Positions 1-6,844 of a DNA stretch of 64,000 nt are shown here, piece after piece. This stretch comes from JBEBSD01 sp040394475 (GTDB taxonomy: Bacteria > Bacteroidota > Bacteroidia > Cytophagales > Spirosomataceae). The stretch lies in NCBI GenBank assembly GCA_040394475.1, contig JBEBSD010000031.1, positions 1 through 64,000 of the forward strand. Direction: 5' to 3'. Position 1 is the first letter of the stretch. Each line of letters starts with the position of its first letter. The translations under genes and the position numbers were made by a program. The notes under the pieces are model-generated. The model was given only the letters and a program-made list of their open reading frames with translations. It made no database searches and was not told where the DNA came from.

Positions 1-54
1 AAAAATAATCATTTTCAACCAAAATAACACTATTTCTAGTTTTGAGAGATGCCC
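1..54 (+). other. Left flank of CRISPR array 1, possible leader
   Basis: This is an AT-rich stretch directly before the first repeat remnant. The repeats end in ATTGAAAC, the usual 5' handle of type I/III crRNAs, so the array is probably read on the plus strand with its leader on this side. Only 54 nt are visible, and the first repeat beside it is broken, so the leader may be truncated or displaced. Any cas genes would have to lie to the left, outside the window. Confidence 0.35.
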
Positions 55-1092
55 ATAAGAAGGATTGAAACCGGGGGTTTTCGACCTTCCGGAGAGAAAG
101 GACCCGTCTTTCAGAGCAAATTCCAGTATAAGAAGGATTGAAACCGGAGTTCCGAATTCCTCCTGTGGCGACGCGTTCGACTTTCAGAGCAAATTCCAGT
201 ATAAGAAGGATTGAAACGGGGATTTGGCAGGGGCAATAGGATTTGTGGTTGGACTTTCAGAGCAAATTCCAGTATAAGAAGGATTGAAACACAGAAGTGA
301 TGATGCCGATCAGGTTTATTTTAGCGCTTTCAGAGCAAATTCCAGTATAAGAAGGATTGAAACATCTTGCCTGGAGATTCTTAAGCGCCTCGATGCACTC
401 CTTTCAGAGCAAATTCCAGTATAAGAAGGATTGAAACGAGTTGGTCCTCTTGGGCAGCTCATCCGCTAACGTGCTTTCAGAGCAAATTCCAGTATAAGAA
501 GGATTGAAACCCTTGGTGGATTCTCCTATGTGGGCGTCGGTAGGTACTTTCAGAGCAAATTCCAGTATAAGAAGGATTGAAACGGTTCTACATCTCAAAC
601 GATGACGGTACCGAACCTGCTTCCGGAGCAAATTCCAGTATAAGAAGGATTGAAACTTGGCTAAATCCATCGAAGCATCAAAAGACACGATCCTTCCGGA
701 GCAAATTCCAGTATAAGAAGGATTGAAACCAGAACAACTTCCGCATCACAAGAATTGTGCAATGTCTTTCAGAGCAAATTCCAGTATAAGAAGGATTGAA
801 ACGTCACGCGTATTGATGTTTGAAACCTATTATATAAACTTTCAGAGCAAATTCCAGTATAAGAAGGATTGAAACATCCAAATCGCAAGATTGGCCAGGG
901 TAAAGAACACCTTCCGGAGCAAATTCCAGTATAAGAAGGATTGAAACCTCAAAAGAATATGGTGTTGGTAGTTCTAAGTACTCTTCCGGAGCAAATTCCA
1001 GTATAAGAAGGATTGAAACGCTGCCATTGGATTATTTTGTTTTTTGTGAGAAATTCTTCCAGAGCAACTTCCAGTATAAGAAGGATTGAACC
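55..1092 (+). CRISPR. CRISPR array 1, 37-nt repeats, 14 spacers
   Basis: Fourteen full repeats start at 108, 181, 254, 327, 401, 474, 547, 620, 693, 766, 839, 911, 983 and 1056. The consensus begins CTTYCRGAGCAAATTCC and ends AAGAAGGATTGAAAC. A 17-nt 3' fragment of a repeat sits at 55-71. The 14 spacers are 35-37 nt long and look unrelated to each other. Two repeat variants occur, CTTTCAGAG (mostly left) and CTTCCGGAG. The last repeat (1056-1092) has an internal mismatch (GCAACTT) and ends GAACC, as expected at the trailer end, which supports plus-strand transcription. The ATTGAAAC end fits type I-B or III systems. Apparent reading frames here are produced by the repeats and are not genes. 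Confidence 0.97.
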
Positions 1093-1391
1093 GTTTGTCC
1101 AGGTTATTTTTCGGGATATGGGCACTACCCGGATAGGTATACCAGTTACAGGCCGGGCGTGTTGCCAATCTTCACCAAGGGTAACATGGCAGTTCGGTAC
1201 ACTGTGCTGTGCCGGAGATGGAGCGTATTTCCTGCATTGTCTAAGGTAGTCACCGTATCTTCAGAAGGGTGTTATGAGGTCGACCGCATGCGATCTGCGT
1301 CGCTGTTGGAACTAGTTAAGTCCTTTAAATACTGACAATATATGAAGAGTTTACTATCTTAGTCTTATAATTGGAATTAACCGGCGCTGCG
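1093..1391. other. Intergenic region between array 1 and the toxin-antitoxin pair
   Basis: I see no supported gene here. The stretch after the degenerate last repeat may be trailer or remains of older sequence. The part near 1320-1390 is AT-rich and should hold the promoter of the antitoxin gene, but no clear TAnnTTTG element was identified. Confidence 0.4.
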
Positions 1392-1658
1392 ATGTCAAAA
1401 ACGGAATCATTGAATATTGCCCTTACAAATGAGATGAAGAAATTTATTCTCAGTCAATCCGGAAGCGGAACACTCTATGCCACCCCCAGCGAGTACGTGC
1501 GTGATCTGATCCGGCATGAGCGTGATCGTCTGGAAGCAGCCAAACTCCGCAACGATATCATCGAGGGATATCAGGACGCTATCCATGGCCGCGTGCGGGA
1601 GTTCTCCGGCGACTTGATGAGTGATCTGAAAGCACATCGGAAATCGAAATCCGAATGA
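1392..1658 (+). CDS. ParD/RelB-like antitoxin
   Basis: This 88-residue protein is predicted to neutralise the ParE-like toxin encoded next and to repress the pair's promoter. The N-terminal half (SLNIALTNEMKKFI, then SEYVRDLIRHERDR) matches the ribbon-helix-helix pattern of ParD antitoxins, with the SEYVRDLIR helix most typical. The C-terminal half is charged and probably wraps the toxin. I chose the ATG at 1392 because the protein then begins MSKTESLNIAL, as in ParD relatives; an upstream TTG at 1371 is possible but would add non-family residues. The gene overlaps the toxin gene by 4 nt (ATGA), typical of translationally coupled toxin-antitoxin pairs. Family assignment is good; antitoxin activity is inferred. 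Confidence 0.8.
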   Translation: MSKTESLNIALTNEMKKFILSQSGSGTLYATPSEYVRDLIRHERDRLEAAKLRNDIIEGYQDAIHGRVREFSGDLMSDLKAHRKSKSE

Positions 1659-2005
1659 CCAAGCTTCTTCTTACCTCAAAGGCTTTAGAGGATATTCAGG
1701 AAATATACGACTATTCTATAGAGAAATGGGGTGAAAAAACAGCCTCGAACTATATTAGCGCCTTTGAAGACGCTTTCTCTTTGCTCAGGGGAAATAAGGG
1801 CCTTTTGAAAACCAACACCAAAATATCTTCAAGATTTAGGGTGTATTACGTACAGAAGCATTGCCTGATATGTGATATTGTCAATGACTATATCATTGTT
1901 CTGACAGTGAAGCATTTCTCTATGAACCTGCTGGAGAGGCTAAAAGAGCTGGAACCAAATCTTGATGATGAAGTTAAAGCGCTGCGTGAGAAAATAAGGA
2001 TTTAA
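1655..2005 (+). CDS. parE: ParE/RelE-superfamily toxin
   Basis: This 116-residue protein starts LLLTSKALEDIQEIYDYS and has the middle motif SRFRVYYVQKHCLICDIVNDYIIVLTVKH, the usual order of a ParE/RelE fold (helical hairpin, then beta strands with an Arg-rich face). ParE members poison DNA gyrase and RelE members cut mRNA; the sequence alone does not decide which applies. It is longer than most ParE proteins (about 95-100 residues) because of an acidic C-terminal extension (ELEPNLDDEVKALREK). It overlaps the antitoxin by 4 nt and is followed directly by a cas4 fragment. It lies between two CRISPR arrays and could stabilise the region. Confidence 0.8.
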   Translation: MTKLLLTSKALEDIQEIYDYSIEKWGEKTASNYISAFEDAFSLLRGNKGLLKTNTKISSRFRVYYVQKHCLICDIVNDYIIVLTVKHFSMNLLERLKELEPNLDDEVKALREKIRI

Positions 2006-2047
2006 ATTGTGACGGACAAGTCATTCTCCGATGCCCGTTTGAAATAG

Positions 2048-2392
2048 GAGAGCGATGCAATTCTTACCCTGCTGGACGACACTATGGCACCCCTTGATTA
2101 TAAGTTTGCCGAATACAACGACCGTGTATACGACACCTACAAAACGCAGCTTTATTGTTATGCCTGGCTGATCGAAGAAAACTTTGGACAGCCCGTTAAC
2201 AAAGGTTTCATCGTCTATACACGCAGCCGCAACAAAGTGATAGAGGTTGAAGTAAGTGATTCTGACAAGCAGCAGGTGAAAGACGCAGCTGCCGCTATTT
2301 TTGCCATTATCGACCAAAACCGTTATTCCAAAGCTACCAAATACAAAGCGCGTTGTGTATCTTGCACCTACCGCAATATTTGTATTAAATGA
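2048..2392 (+). pseudogene. cas4: cas4 remnant, N-terminus missing
   Basis: From 2048 the frame reads ESDAILTLLDD, then APLDYKFAEY and QLYCYAWLIEE, and ends with CVSCTYRNIC. These match the Cas4/RecB-like nuclease: a DxK metal motif, a QxxxY motif, and the C-terminal cysteines of the Fe-S cluster. Cas4 trims protospacers during spacer acquisition. The N-terminal third, with the first cysteine and the upstream catalytic residues, is missing. An in-frame TAG at 2045-2047 separates a short possible upstream remnant (VTDKSFSDARLK) that begins just after the toxin stop. The fragment could be translated from ATG 2084 but would lack key residues. The toxin-antitoxin pair may have replaced its 5' part. 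No cas1 or cas2 is adjacent. Confidence 0.8.
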
Positions 2393-2590
2393 TCGGGTTT
2401 TCCGGATGGCAATTTATGAAGAGTGTATCGAAAAGGTGCTTTAAGTGGTTTGTCTTCAGTTCGATACCGTTCCGGAACATGGATGGAATCGAGCCGGATA
2501 ATCGTTCTTTGACGTATTGTTTATTGCCAAAAGACCTTGTGAATGAATGGTGTAACGTGTTCATTAGTAATAAATTAACGCAAAAGACGC
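2393..2590 (+). promoter_or_regulatory. Probable leader of CRISPR array 2
   Basis: About 200 nt separate the cas4 remnant from the first repeat of array 2, with an AT-rich end (2560-2585). Leaders usually lie on this side of arrays whose repeats end in ATTGAAAC. No gene was recognised. The sequence does not resemble the left flank of array 1, so the two arrays do not share an obvious leader. Confidence 0.45.
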
Positions 2591-3296
2591 CTTCCGGAGC
2601 AAATTCCAGTAATAAGAAGGATTGAAACATCCGAACGACTGGGTGGTTCCCATGAATTTCGATAACTTCCGGAGCAAATTCCAGTAATAAGAAGGATTGA
2701 AACTCAGGGACGGAGACAAAGACCGAAAAAAGGATGAGACTTCCGGAGCAAATTCCAGTAATAAGAAGGATTGAAACACCGACGTATTGAAGGGAACTAT
2801 TACCGCAGTTCAGCTTCCGGAGCAAATTCCAGTAATAAGAAGGATTGAAACCCCGAATTGTGGATTTCGGCCATTAACTTGTTTGCTCTTCCGGAGCAAA
2901 TTCCAGTAATAAGAAGGATTGAAACAAAGCAATTGATCCATCTGACTTAAAGGGAGATTATACTTCCGGAGCAAATTCCAGTAATAAGAAGGATTGAAAC
3001 CGTGTTTCCCGGCTGAAAGGGAGTTTTCAGGTACCGCTTCCGGAGCAAATTCCAGTAATAAGAAGGATTGAAACGTTCCATGGGGTTGTTAGTTAAAAGT
3101 CATAAATTCACTTCCGGAGCAAATTCCAGTAATAAGAAGGATTGAAACATAGAAACAGAAAAAAGGAAAGCGGATATGTGTACACTTCCAGAGCAAATTC
3201 CAGTAATAAGAAGGATTGAAACAAATTGATTTTGAGGGTTCCGGAAGGGCACAACATCCCTTCCAGAGCAAATTCCAATATAAGAAGGATTTAAAC
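2591..3296 (+). CRISPR. CRISPR array 2, 38-nt repeats, 9 spacers
   Basis: Ten repeats start at 2591, 2666, 2740, 2814, 2888, 2963, 3037, 3111, 3185 and 3260, with nine spacers of 36-37 nt. The repeat is that of array 1 (CTTCCGGAGCAAATTCC start, AAGAAGGATTGAAAC end) with one extra A in the middle (GTAATAAG instead of GTATAAG), giving 38 nt. The first eight repeats look identical. The ninth has CCAGAG, and the tenth (3260-3296) is degenerate (CCAATATAAG, ending TTTAAAC) and has the 37-nt length of array 1. The degenerate end on the right again indicates plus-strand transcription from the left. Confidence 0.97.
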
Positions 3297-3367
3297 GGGA
3301 TAACATGGAAACAGTATTGACAAACGTAACCATCAATCAGATGAATACCAGGAAGCGCTTCGGTAGG

Positions 3368-3471
3368 GCACAAGCCTACAACGTCCGGCAGCTTGGCAAA
3401 GATGCGGCTTTGGAAAACGGCTGTTCAAATTCAGCACTTCTGCCGTACTTTTGCCAAACTGCTTGTTGTGC
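3368..3471. repeat. Long imperfect inverted repeat
   Basis: Two nested inverted pairs are visible. The outer arms are GCACAAGC (3368-3375) and GCTTGTTGTGC (3461-3471), which has three extra bases. The inner arms are 3393-3408 (TTGGCAAA then CGGC) and 3442-3457 (GCCG then TTTTGCCAA), pairing over 12 of 16 positions with a central mismatch block. The element lies just downstream of the VOC gene and just after array 2. Bulged stems of about 100 bp resemble recombination sites such as attC, or the flanks of mobile gene cassettes, but no integrase is visible and the match is structural only. Confidence 0.45.
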
Positions 3472-3506
3472 GTTCGCTTTTGTCTGTCGGAAATTGCTGC
3501 ACGTCC

Positions 3507-3932
3507 TCAATGTTCCGCTTCAACTGTTACCTTCCACATTATTTCAAATTTGTCAATACATATTCCGTAATAAGACCCCCAGAATGTCAGGTTCATTGGC
3601 ATTTTTATTTTTCCACCCTTGGAAAGCTCACTGAATAGTCTATCAGCTTCTTCTTTTTTATCGGTATGAACAATAAGGGAGAAGTTGCTGTATATTGTCA
3701 GTTGGTTATGTGCGTCGGTATTGTCTGAACCCATTAGAACTGTCTCATTACTGATAGGCAGCGAAACGTGCATGATTTTCTCGTCTGTTTCCCGAAATAG
3801 TTGCCTGTCTGCTTGTGGTACGTCTTTGTAACGCCCAAGATAGGTAAAGTCTTTTTGAAAGACAGTTTTATAAAAATCAAATGCTTCTTCACAATTGCCG
3901 TTGAAGTATATGTATGGATTTATTGTTGTCAT
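3507..3932 (-). CDS. VOC-superfamily (PhnB/glyoxalase-like) protein
   Basis: This 141-residue protein begins INPYIYFNGNCEEAFDFYKTVF, the signature of the PhnB-like branch of the vicinal oxygen chelate superfamily, and contains the expected second half (NFSLIVHTDKKEEADRLF, then FWGSYYGICIDKFEIMWKV). Members are small cytosolic proteins with paired beta-alpha-beta-beta-beta units; many have no known substrate. The gene stands alone: CRISPR array 2 and an inverted repeat lie downstream, and a weakly conserved region lies upstream. Single VOC genes of this type are often found as isolated accessory genes in Bacteroidota. The family is clear but the substrate is unknown. Confidence 0.85.
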   Translation of the reverse strand: MTTINPYIYFNGNCEEAFDFYKTVFQKDFTYLGRYKDVPQADRQLFRETDEKIMHVSLPISNETVLMGSDNTDAHNQLTIYSNFSLIVHTDKKEEADRLFSELSKGGKIKMPMNLTFWGSYYGICIDKFEIMWKVTVEAEH

Positions 3933-4083
3933 ATTGCTAATTTGTTTTTTTTAAATTGGAGATTAAATTCTGTTGTCAAAAAAAAGTAACTCGTACTGAC
4001 ATTAGTCTGTTGTCTGTCCATTGAAATTACGCTTAAAGTGCAATATAAATCAGTTCGACTGTTAAGTTCCAACGGTCAGTGGC

Positions 4084-4668
4084 TCAGTCAGGGATAAACG
4101 TGAATTCGGGAAAGCCGATGATTGCGCTGAACTGGTTCAGAGACGAGGTTGGAAAGGCAATCGTGCTGCCGCCGCCGGAACGGCTGGCATGCATCGTAAT
4201 ACTGCCTTTGGTGGCCGGCAAAATATCGCCCCCACTGGCCTTAAAGGCTTGGGTGAACGCACCCTGGATGCGCTGGCCCGATCTGTTGTTGATGCTGATG
4301 ACGTAGTTCTTGTTGATGGTCAGCGGCACTACCTCTGTGTCGGTGAGCGTCAGTTTGTCGGGTACTTCCTGCTCCACCGTTTTTTGCAGCAATAGCTGTT
4401 CGCTGTCAAAGTCCCAGAGCGTGACGACATAAATGCCGGCGTCCGGCAGTTTGCTGCCCAGTTGAGTGAGGTTACCGGCAACGGAACTGCTGAATACCAC
4501 ACCCGACTCATGGAAACTATTACTCCGGATCTGCACGACAGTCAACGCCTCCGACTGCTCGCTCAGAAGGGTAGTTATCGGGTTCTCGGATGGTTTGGCA
4601 GCTTCGTTCTTATCACAACTCGTCAGACTGGCCGCAAGCAGTATTACATACACCCCTAGATTTTTCAT
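4084..4668 (-). CDS. Lipoprotein, DUF4082-like
   Basis: This 194-residue protein has a signal peptide ending in a lipobox (LLAASLTSC, Cys about residue 18), so it should be anchored in a membrane facing the periplasm or outside. The mature part contains LTQLGSKLPDAGIYVVTLWDFDSEQLLLQKTV, resembling the beta-sandwich DUF4082 domain found in secreted Bacteroidota proteins; I give this at moderate confidence. The rest is strand-rich with no catalytic motif. It stands alone, with small genes of unknown role upstream and the VOC gene downstream across about 150 nt. Confidence 0.75.
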   Translation of the reverse strand: MKNLGVYVILLAASLTSCDKNEAAKPSENPITTLLSEQSEALTVVQIRSNSFHESGVVFSSSVAGNLTQLGSKLPDAGIYVVTLWDFDSEQLLLQKTVEQEVPDKLTLTDTEVVPLTINKNYVISINNRSGQRIQGAFTQAFKASGGDILPATKGSITMHASRSGGGSTIAFPTSSLNQFSAIIGFPEFTFIPD

Positions 4669-4714
4669 GACGACAGAAGTTTGTTAGTTTAGTAATCTAA
4701 TCACAACTCAGCCA

Positions 4715-4897
4715 TTACTTGATCTGCCTGTTTATTCCGACGAAAGTTTTTTCAATCGTTTCATGGATGAAGGCTTGTTGAACCACACCCAAATTAGCCG
4801 CCGGCAGAACAATGATGATTCCTGGCAAACTTATTTTAATTAATTGCACTAACCCAGTGATAACGAGACAAATATAGAGAAAACAGCTGGTTTTCAA
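4715..4897 (-). CDS. Possible small membrane or secreted peptide
   Basis: This 60-residue frame starts with a hydrophobic segment (CFLYICLVITGLVQLI, then GIIIVLPAANLG) and ends with a polar tail. It could be a short exported protein or an inactive remnant, but nothing in it matches a family I know and no ribosome-binding site is evident. It fills most of the 240-nt gap between two lipoprotein genes. I include it mainly to account for the gap. Confidence 0.2.
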   Translation of the reverse strand: MKTSCFLYICLVITGLVQLIKISLPGIIIVLPAANLGVVQQAFIHETIEKTFVGINRQIK

Positions 4898-4923
4898 GCC
4901 GCGTTTAGGTGAAATGTAAAAGT

Positions 4924-5373
4924 ATGAAACGACGAAAATTCCTTAGCTCACTGGGCCTGCTGCCGGCGCTCTTACAGGCAGCCTCCTGTAACAAGAGGTT
5001 TCCCGATGCCGCCACGATTATCAAAGGCCGGATCACCGACGGGCAGGGCAATCCCGTAGAGGGGATCCGGATGGTGATGATGGGAACCAAGCCTTTGAGT
5101 TTATCTGAAATAGAGACTTTTAAAGTGTCGGCCGATTCCGATCACAACGGAGAATACCTGCTCTCCCATGTCATTACCAAGGGTAGCAAAACAAGGAGAG
5201 TCGATCTCTTTTATGAGTTTTATGCCGGATTTCCTTTTGCCCCTGGTTCATTTGAAATCTATATGGACGAGTATGACACACGACTTACGGAGGCACCAGA
5301 CTTTTTTATTCACAGTAACCGATACGGGAAAACAAATATCTTCAACCTCCAATTCAGAAAATCTGACAATTAA
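4924..5373 (+). CDS. Exported protein with carboxypeptidase-regulatory-like domain
   Basis: This 149-residue protein starts MKRRKFLSSLGLLP, with an RR-x-F-L pattern that could be a Tat signal, followed by AASC, a weak lipobox. The mature part begins IIKGRITDGQGNPVEGIRMVMMG, the opening strands of a carboxypeptidase regulatory-like or transthyretin-like beta-sandwich (G-x-V/I-T-D-x-x-G-x-P). No catalytic residues are recognisable. An upstream ATG at 4909 would add MKCKS; the downstream start gives a cleaner signal peptide. Similar lipoproteins in Bacteroidota are sometimes annotated as radical SAM-associated, but nothing here supports that. Confidence 0.75.
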   Translation: MKRRKFLSSLGLLPALLQAASCNKRFPDAATIIKGRITDGQGNPVEGIRMVMMGTKPLSLSEIETFKVSADSDHNGEYLLSHVITKGSKTRRVDLFYEFYAGFPFAPGSFEIYMDEYDTRLTEAPDFFIHSNRYGKTNIFNLQFRKSDN

Positions 5374-5487
5374 GTACCTTTTTTAGATCACTATCTTTTA
5401 TATGGGCTGCTTTCATACACTTGAGAATATGCACACCTCAAATAATGGATTTTTAATAACTCCGGATGTTTTTTAGAGTATTACTGA

Positions 5488-5982
5488 TTATTTTATTCTA
5501 ACGAATAGCATTCTGCCTGCATCCAACAACGTATTATCCCATATCATTTCATATTCAGAAACAGTGCATCGCCACTCCGCACTACGGGTGGTGAGCACAA
5601 AAATCGTTTTCGACTGATCAATGGATTGTAACTGGTATTCCATATTACTATTGTAGGAACTCGAAAAGGCTGGAATGTCACTCGAGACAGCATAAGTGCT
5701 GTCCATTTTAAAACTAAAAGTAATATCATTGCACGAATGGTCGATCTCGACAGGAGATACGAATAGTCGATCTTGTTTTACTAACTTCCAGGATCCAATT
5801 ATATCTCCTGCCGCTCCTTTCGCTTTCTCAACGCTGCATGACTGCAGTTGTATTTCCTCATTTGAGCTGCATCCCGTCATTGTTAATACAATTATCAAGG
5901 ATAGTACGATCAAAACAAAAGATAAATTCGACAAACTAAACCACATTGATCGGATAGGAAATTTGTTTTTGAATGTATCCAT
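5488..5982 (-). CDS. Hypothetical lipoprotein
   Basis: This 164-residue protein has a long hydrophobic N-terminus (WFSLSNLSFVLIVLSLIIVLTMTGC) ending in a lipobox Cys at about residue 38. The mature part contains IIGSWKLVKQDRLF, typical of the first strand of lipocalin-like small lipoproteins (G-S/T-W-K/E-L), and later short strands. Together this suggests a lipocalin-like fold, but no ligand can be named. It is isolated; its upstream side faces the repeat-bearing intergenic region before the first SusC gene. Confidence 0.65.
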   Translation of the reverse strand: MDTFKNKFPIRSMWFSLSNLSFVLIVLSLIIVLTMTGCSSNEEIQLQSCSVEKAKGAAGDIIGSWKLVKQDRLFVSPVEIDHSCNDITFSFKMDSTYAVSSDIPAFSSSYNSNMEYQLQSIDQSKTIFVLTTRSAEWRCTVSEYEMIWDNTLLDAGRMLFVRIK

Positions 5983-6844
5983 ATCGTATCTGCTTGATTA
6001 GAGAAAATTTTTCACAGGATATTATAGTGACTCTGGGATTGCTTAAATGGTTGGGAAGAGGGGGGCAGGAGTGCGGTGGCGGGCGGCCATGGGTACTACT
6101 CATGCCGAAGCCTTATACCCTTGCAGCCCCGGATGCTGCTATTTGTCGCTTTGCGTCACGGCCATCTCGTCCTGATTAAGATGTTTTCGCTATTGTAGGC
6201 ACAAGGGTGCACGCTATTTTGACATAAAAATTATTCAATATTTTTTGTTTGTATGACGATTTGCTATATTTACCGCGTGAGCTACACATTACCGATTTCC
6301 CTTACCATTCAACAACCAAACTAAAAGATCATGAATCCTTATCTCTTTCAGAGGGTAAAACGCAGCCCGGATTAACTTCGGGAAACCTGACGTATTGCGG
6401 TCGATTGTACTTGATTAGCGGGGGTGCCCTGCTAACAGGTTCGTGGCAGCTATTGATTATTGAACGTTATTAAGTGGTCCCCTCGTCTGCCGGGGCCATG
6501 CCCTGGCAGACCTTTACCCGCTTGGATTTTTACCCGCATATGATTATTCCCCGATTATCGGTGCGGAGCCGATAGCCGATAGCTGATTGTCGATAGCTGA
6601 CTGCCGATAGCTGACTGCTGATAGCCGACTGCTGATGGCCGACTGCTGATAGCCGACTGCTGATAGCTGACTGCTGATACCTGACTGCTGATAGCCGACT
6701 GCTGATGGCCGACTGCCGATAGCTGACTGCTGATAGCCGACTCCTGATAGCCGATAGCCGCCTGCCGCATTCCGGTAGTGCACGGGAATACTATGCCCCT
6801 TTGCCAACACTTTTCATCAATTTCACTAACAACCCTATTCTTCA
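5983..6844. other. Long intergenic region before susC-1
   Basis: No convincing gene was found in 860 nt. An AT-rich patch (6225-6275, TTTGTATGACG and TATATTTAC) could hold the promoter of the SusC operon, but spacing and consensus are imperfect. The right part holds a simple-repeat tract, listed separately. The 6249-6473 frame has no family features. Confidence 0.4.
6566..6768. repeat. Tandem GCTGATAGC/GCCGATAGC tract
   Basis: About 200 nt are built from near-copies of a 13-14-nt unit of the form (A/T)GCTGATAGCCGACTGC, alternating with GATGGCC and GATAGCTGACTGC variants. The tract ends 77 nt before the SusC start codon. Related GCCGAAAGC or GCTGAAAGC tracts occur before 15512, before 30730 and at 41.5-42.1 kb. 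It has no continuous coding potential on either strand beyond the repetitive frame. It may form transcribed structure in a 5' leader. Confidence 0.85.

Noticed and set aside
404..1168. Minus-strand frames with repeated FQSFLYWNLLRK in array 1, and similar ones in array 2
   Set aside because: They are translations of the CRISPR repeat on the other strand and change with spacer length; not genes.
2084..2392. Intact small protein reading of the cas4 fragment
   Set aside because: It starts in the middle of the nuclease domain and lacks the N-terminal cysteine and catalytic residues, so it is listed as a remnant.
3305..3638. Plus-strand frames of 109 and 81 residues antisense to the VOC gene
   Set aside because: They overlap the well-supported VOC gene, and their unique part is the inverted repeat; no family features.
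6249..6473. 74-residue plus-strand frame before susC-1
   Set aside because: It overlaps the likely promoter and leader of susC-1 and shows no family features.
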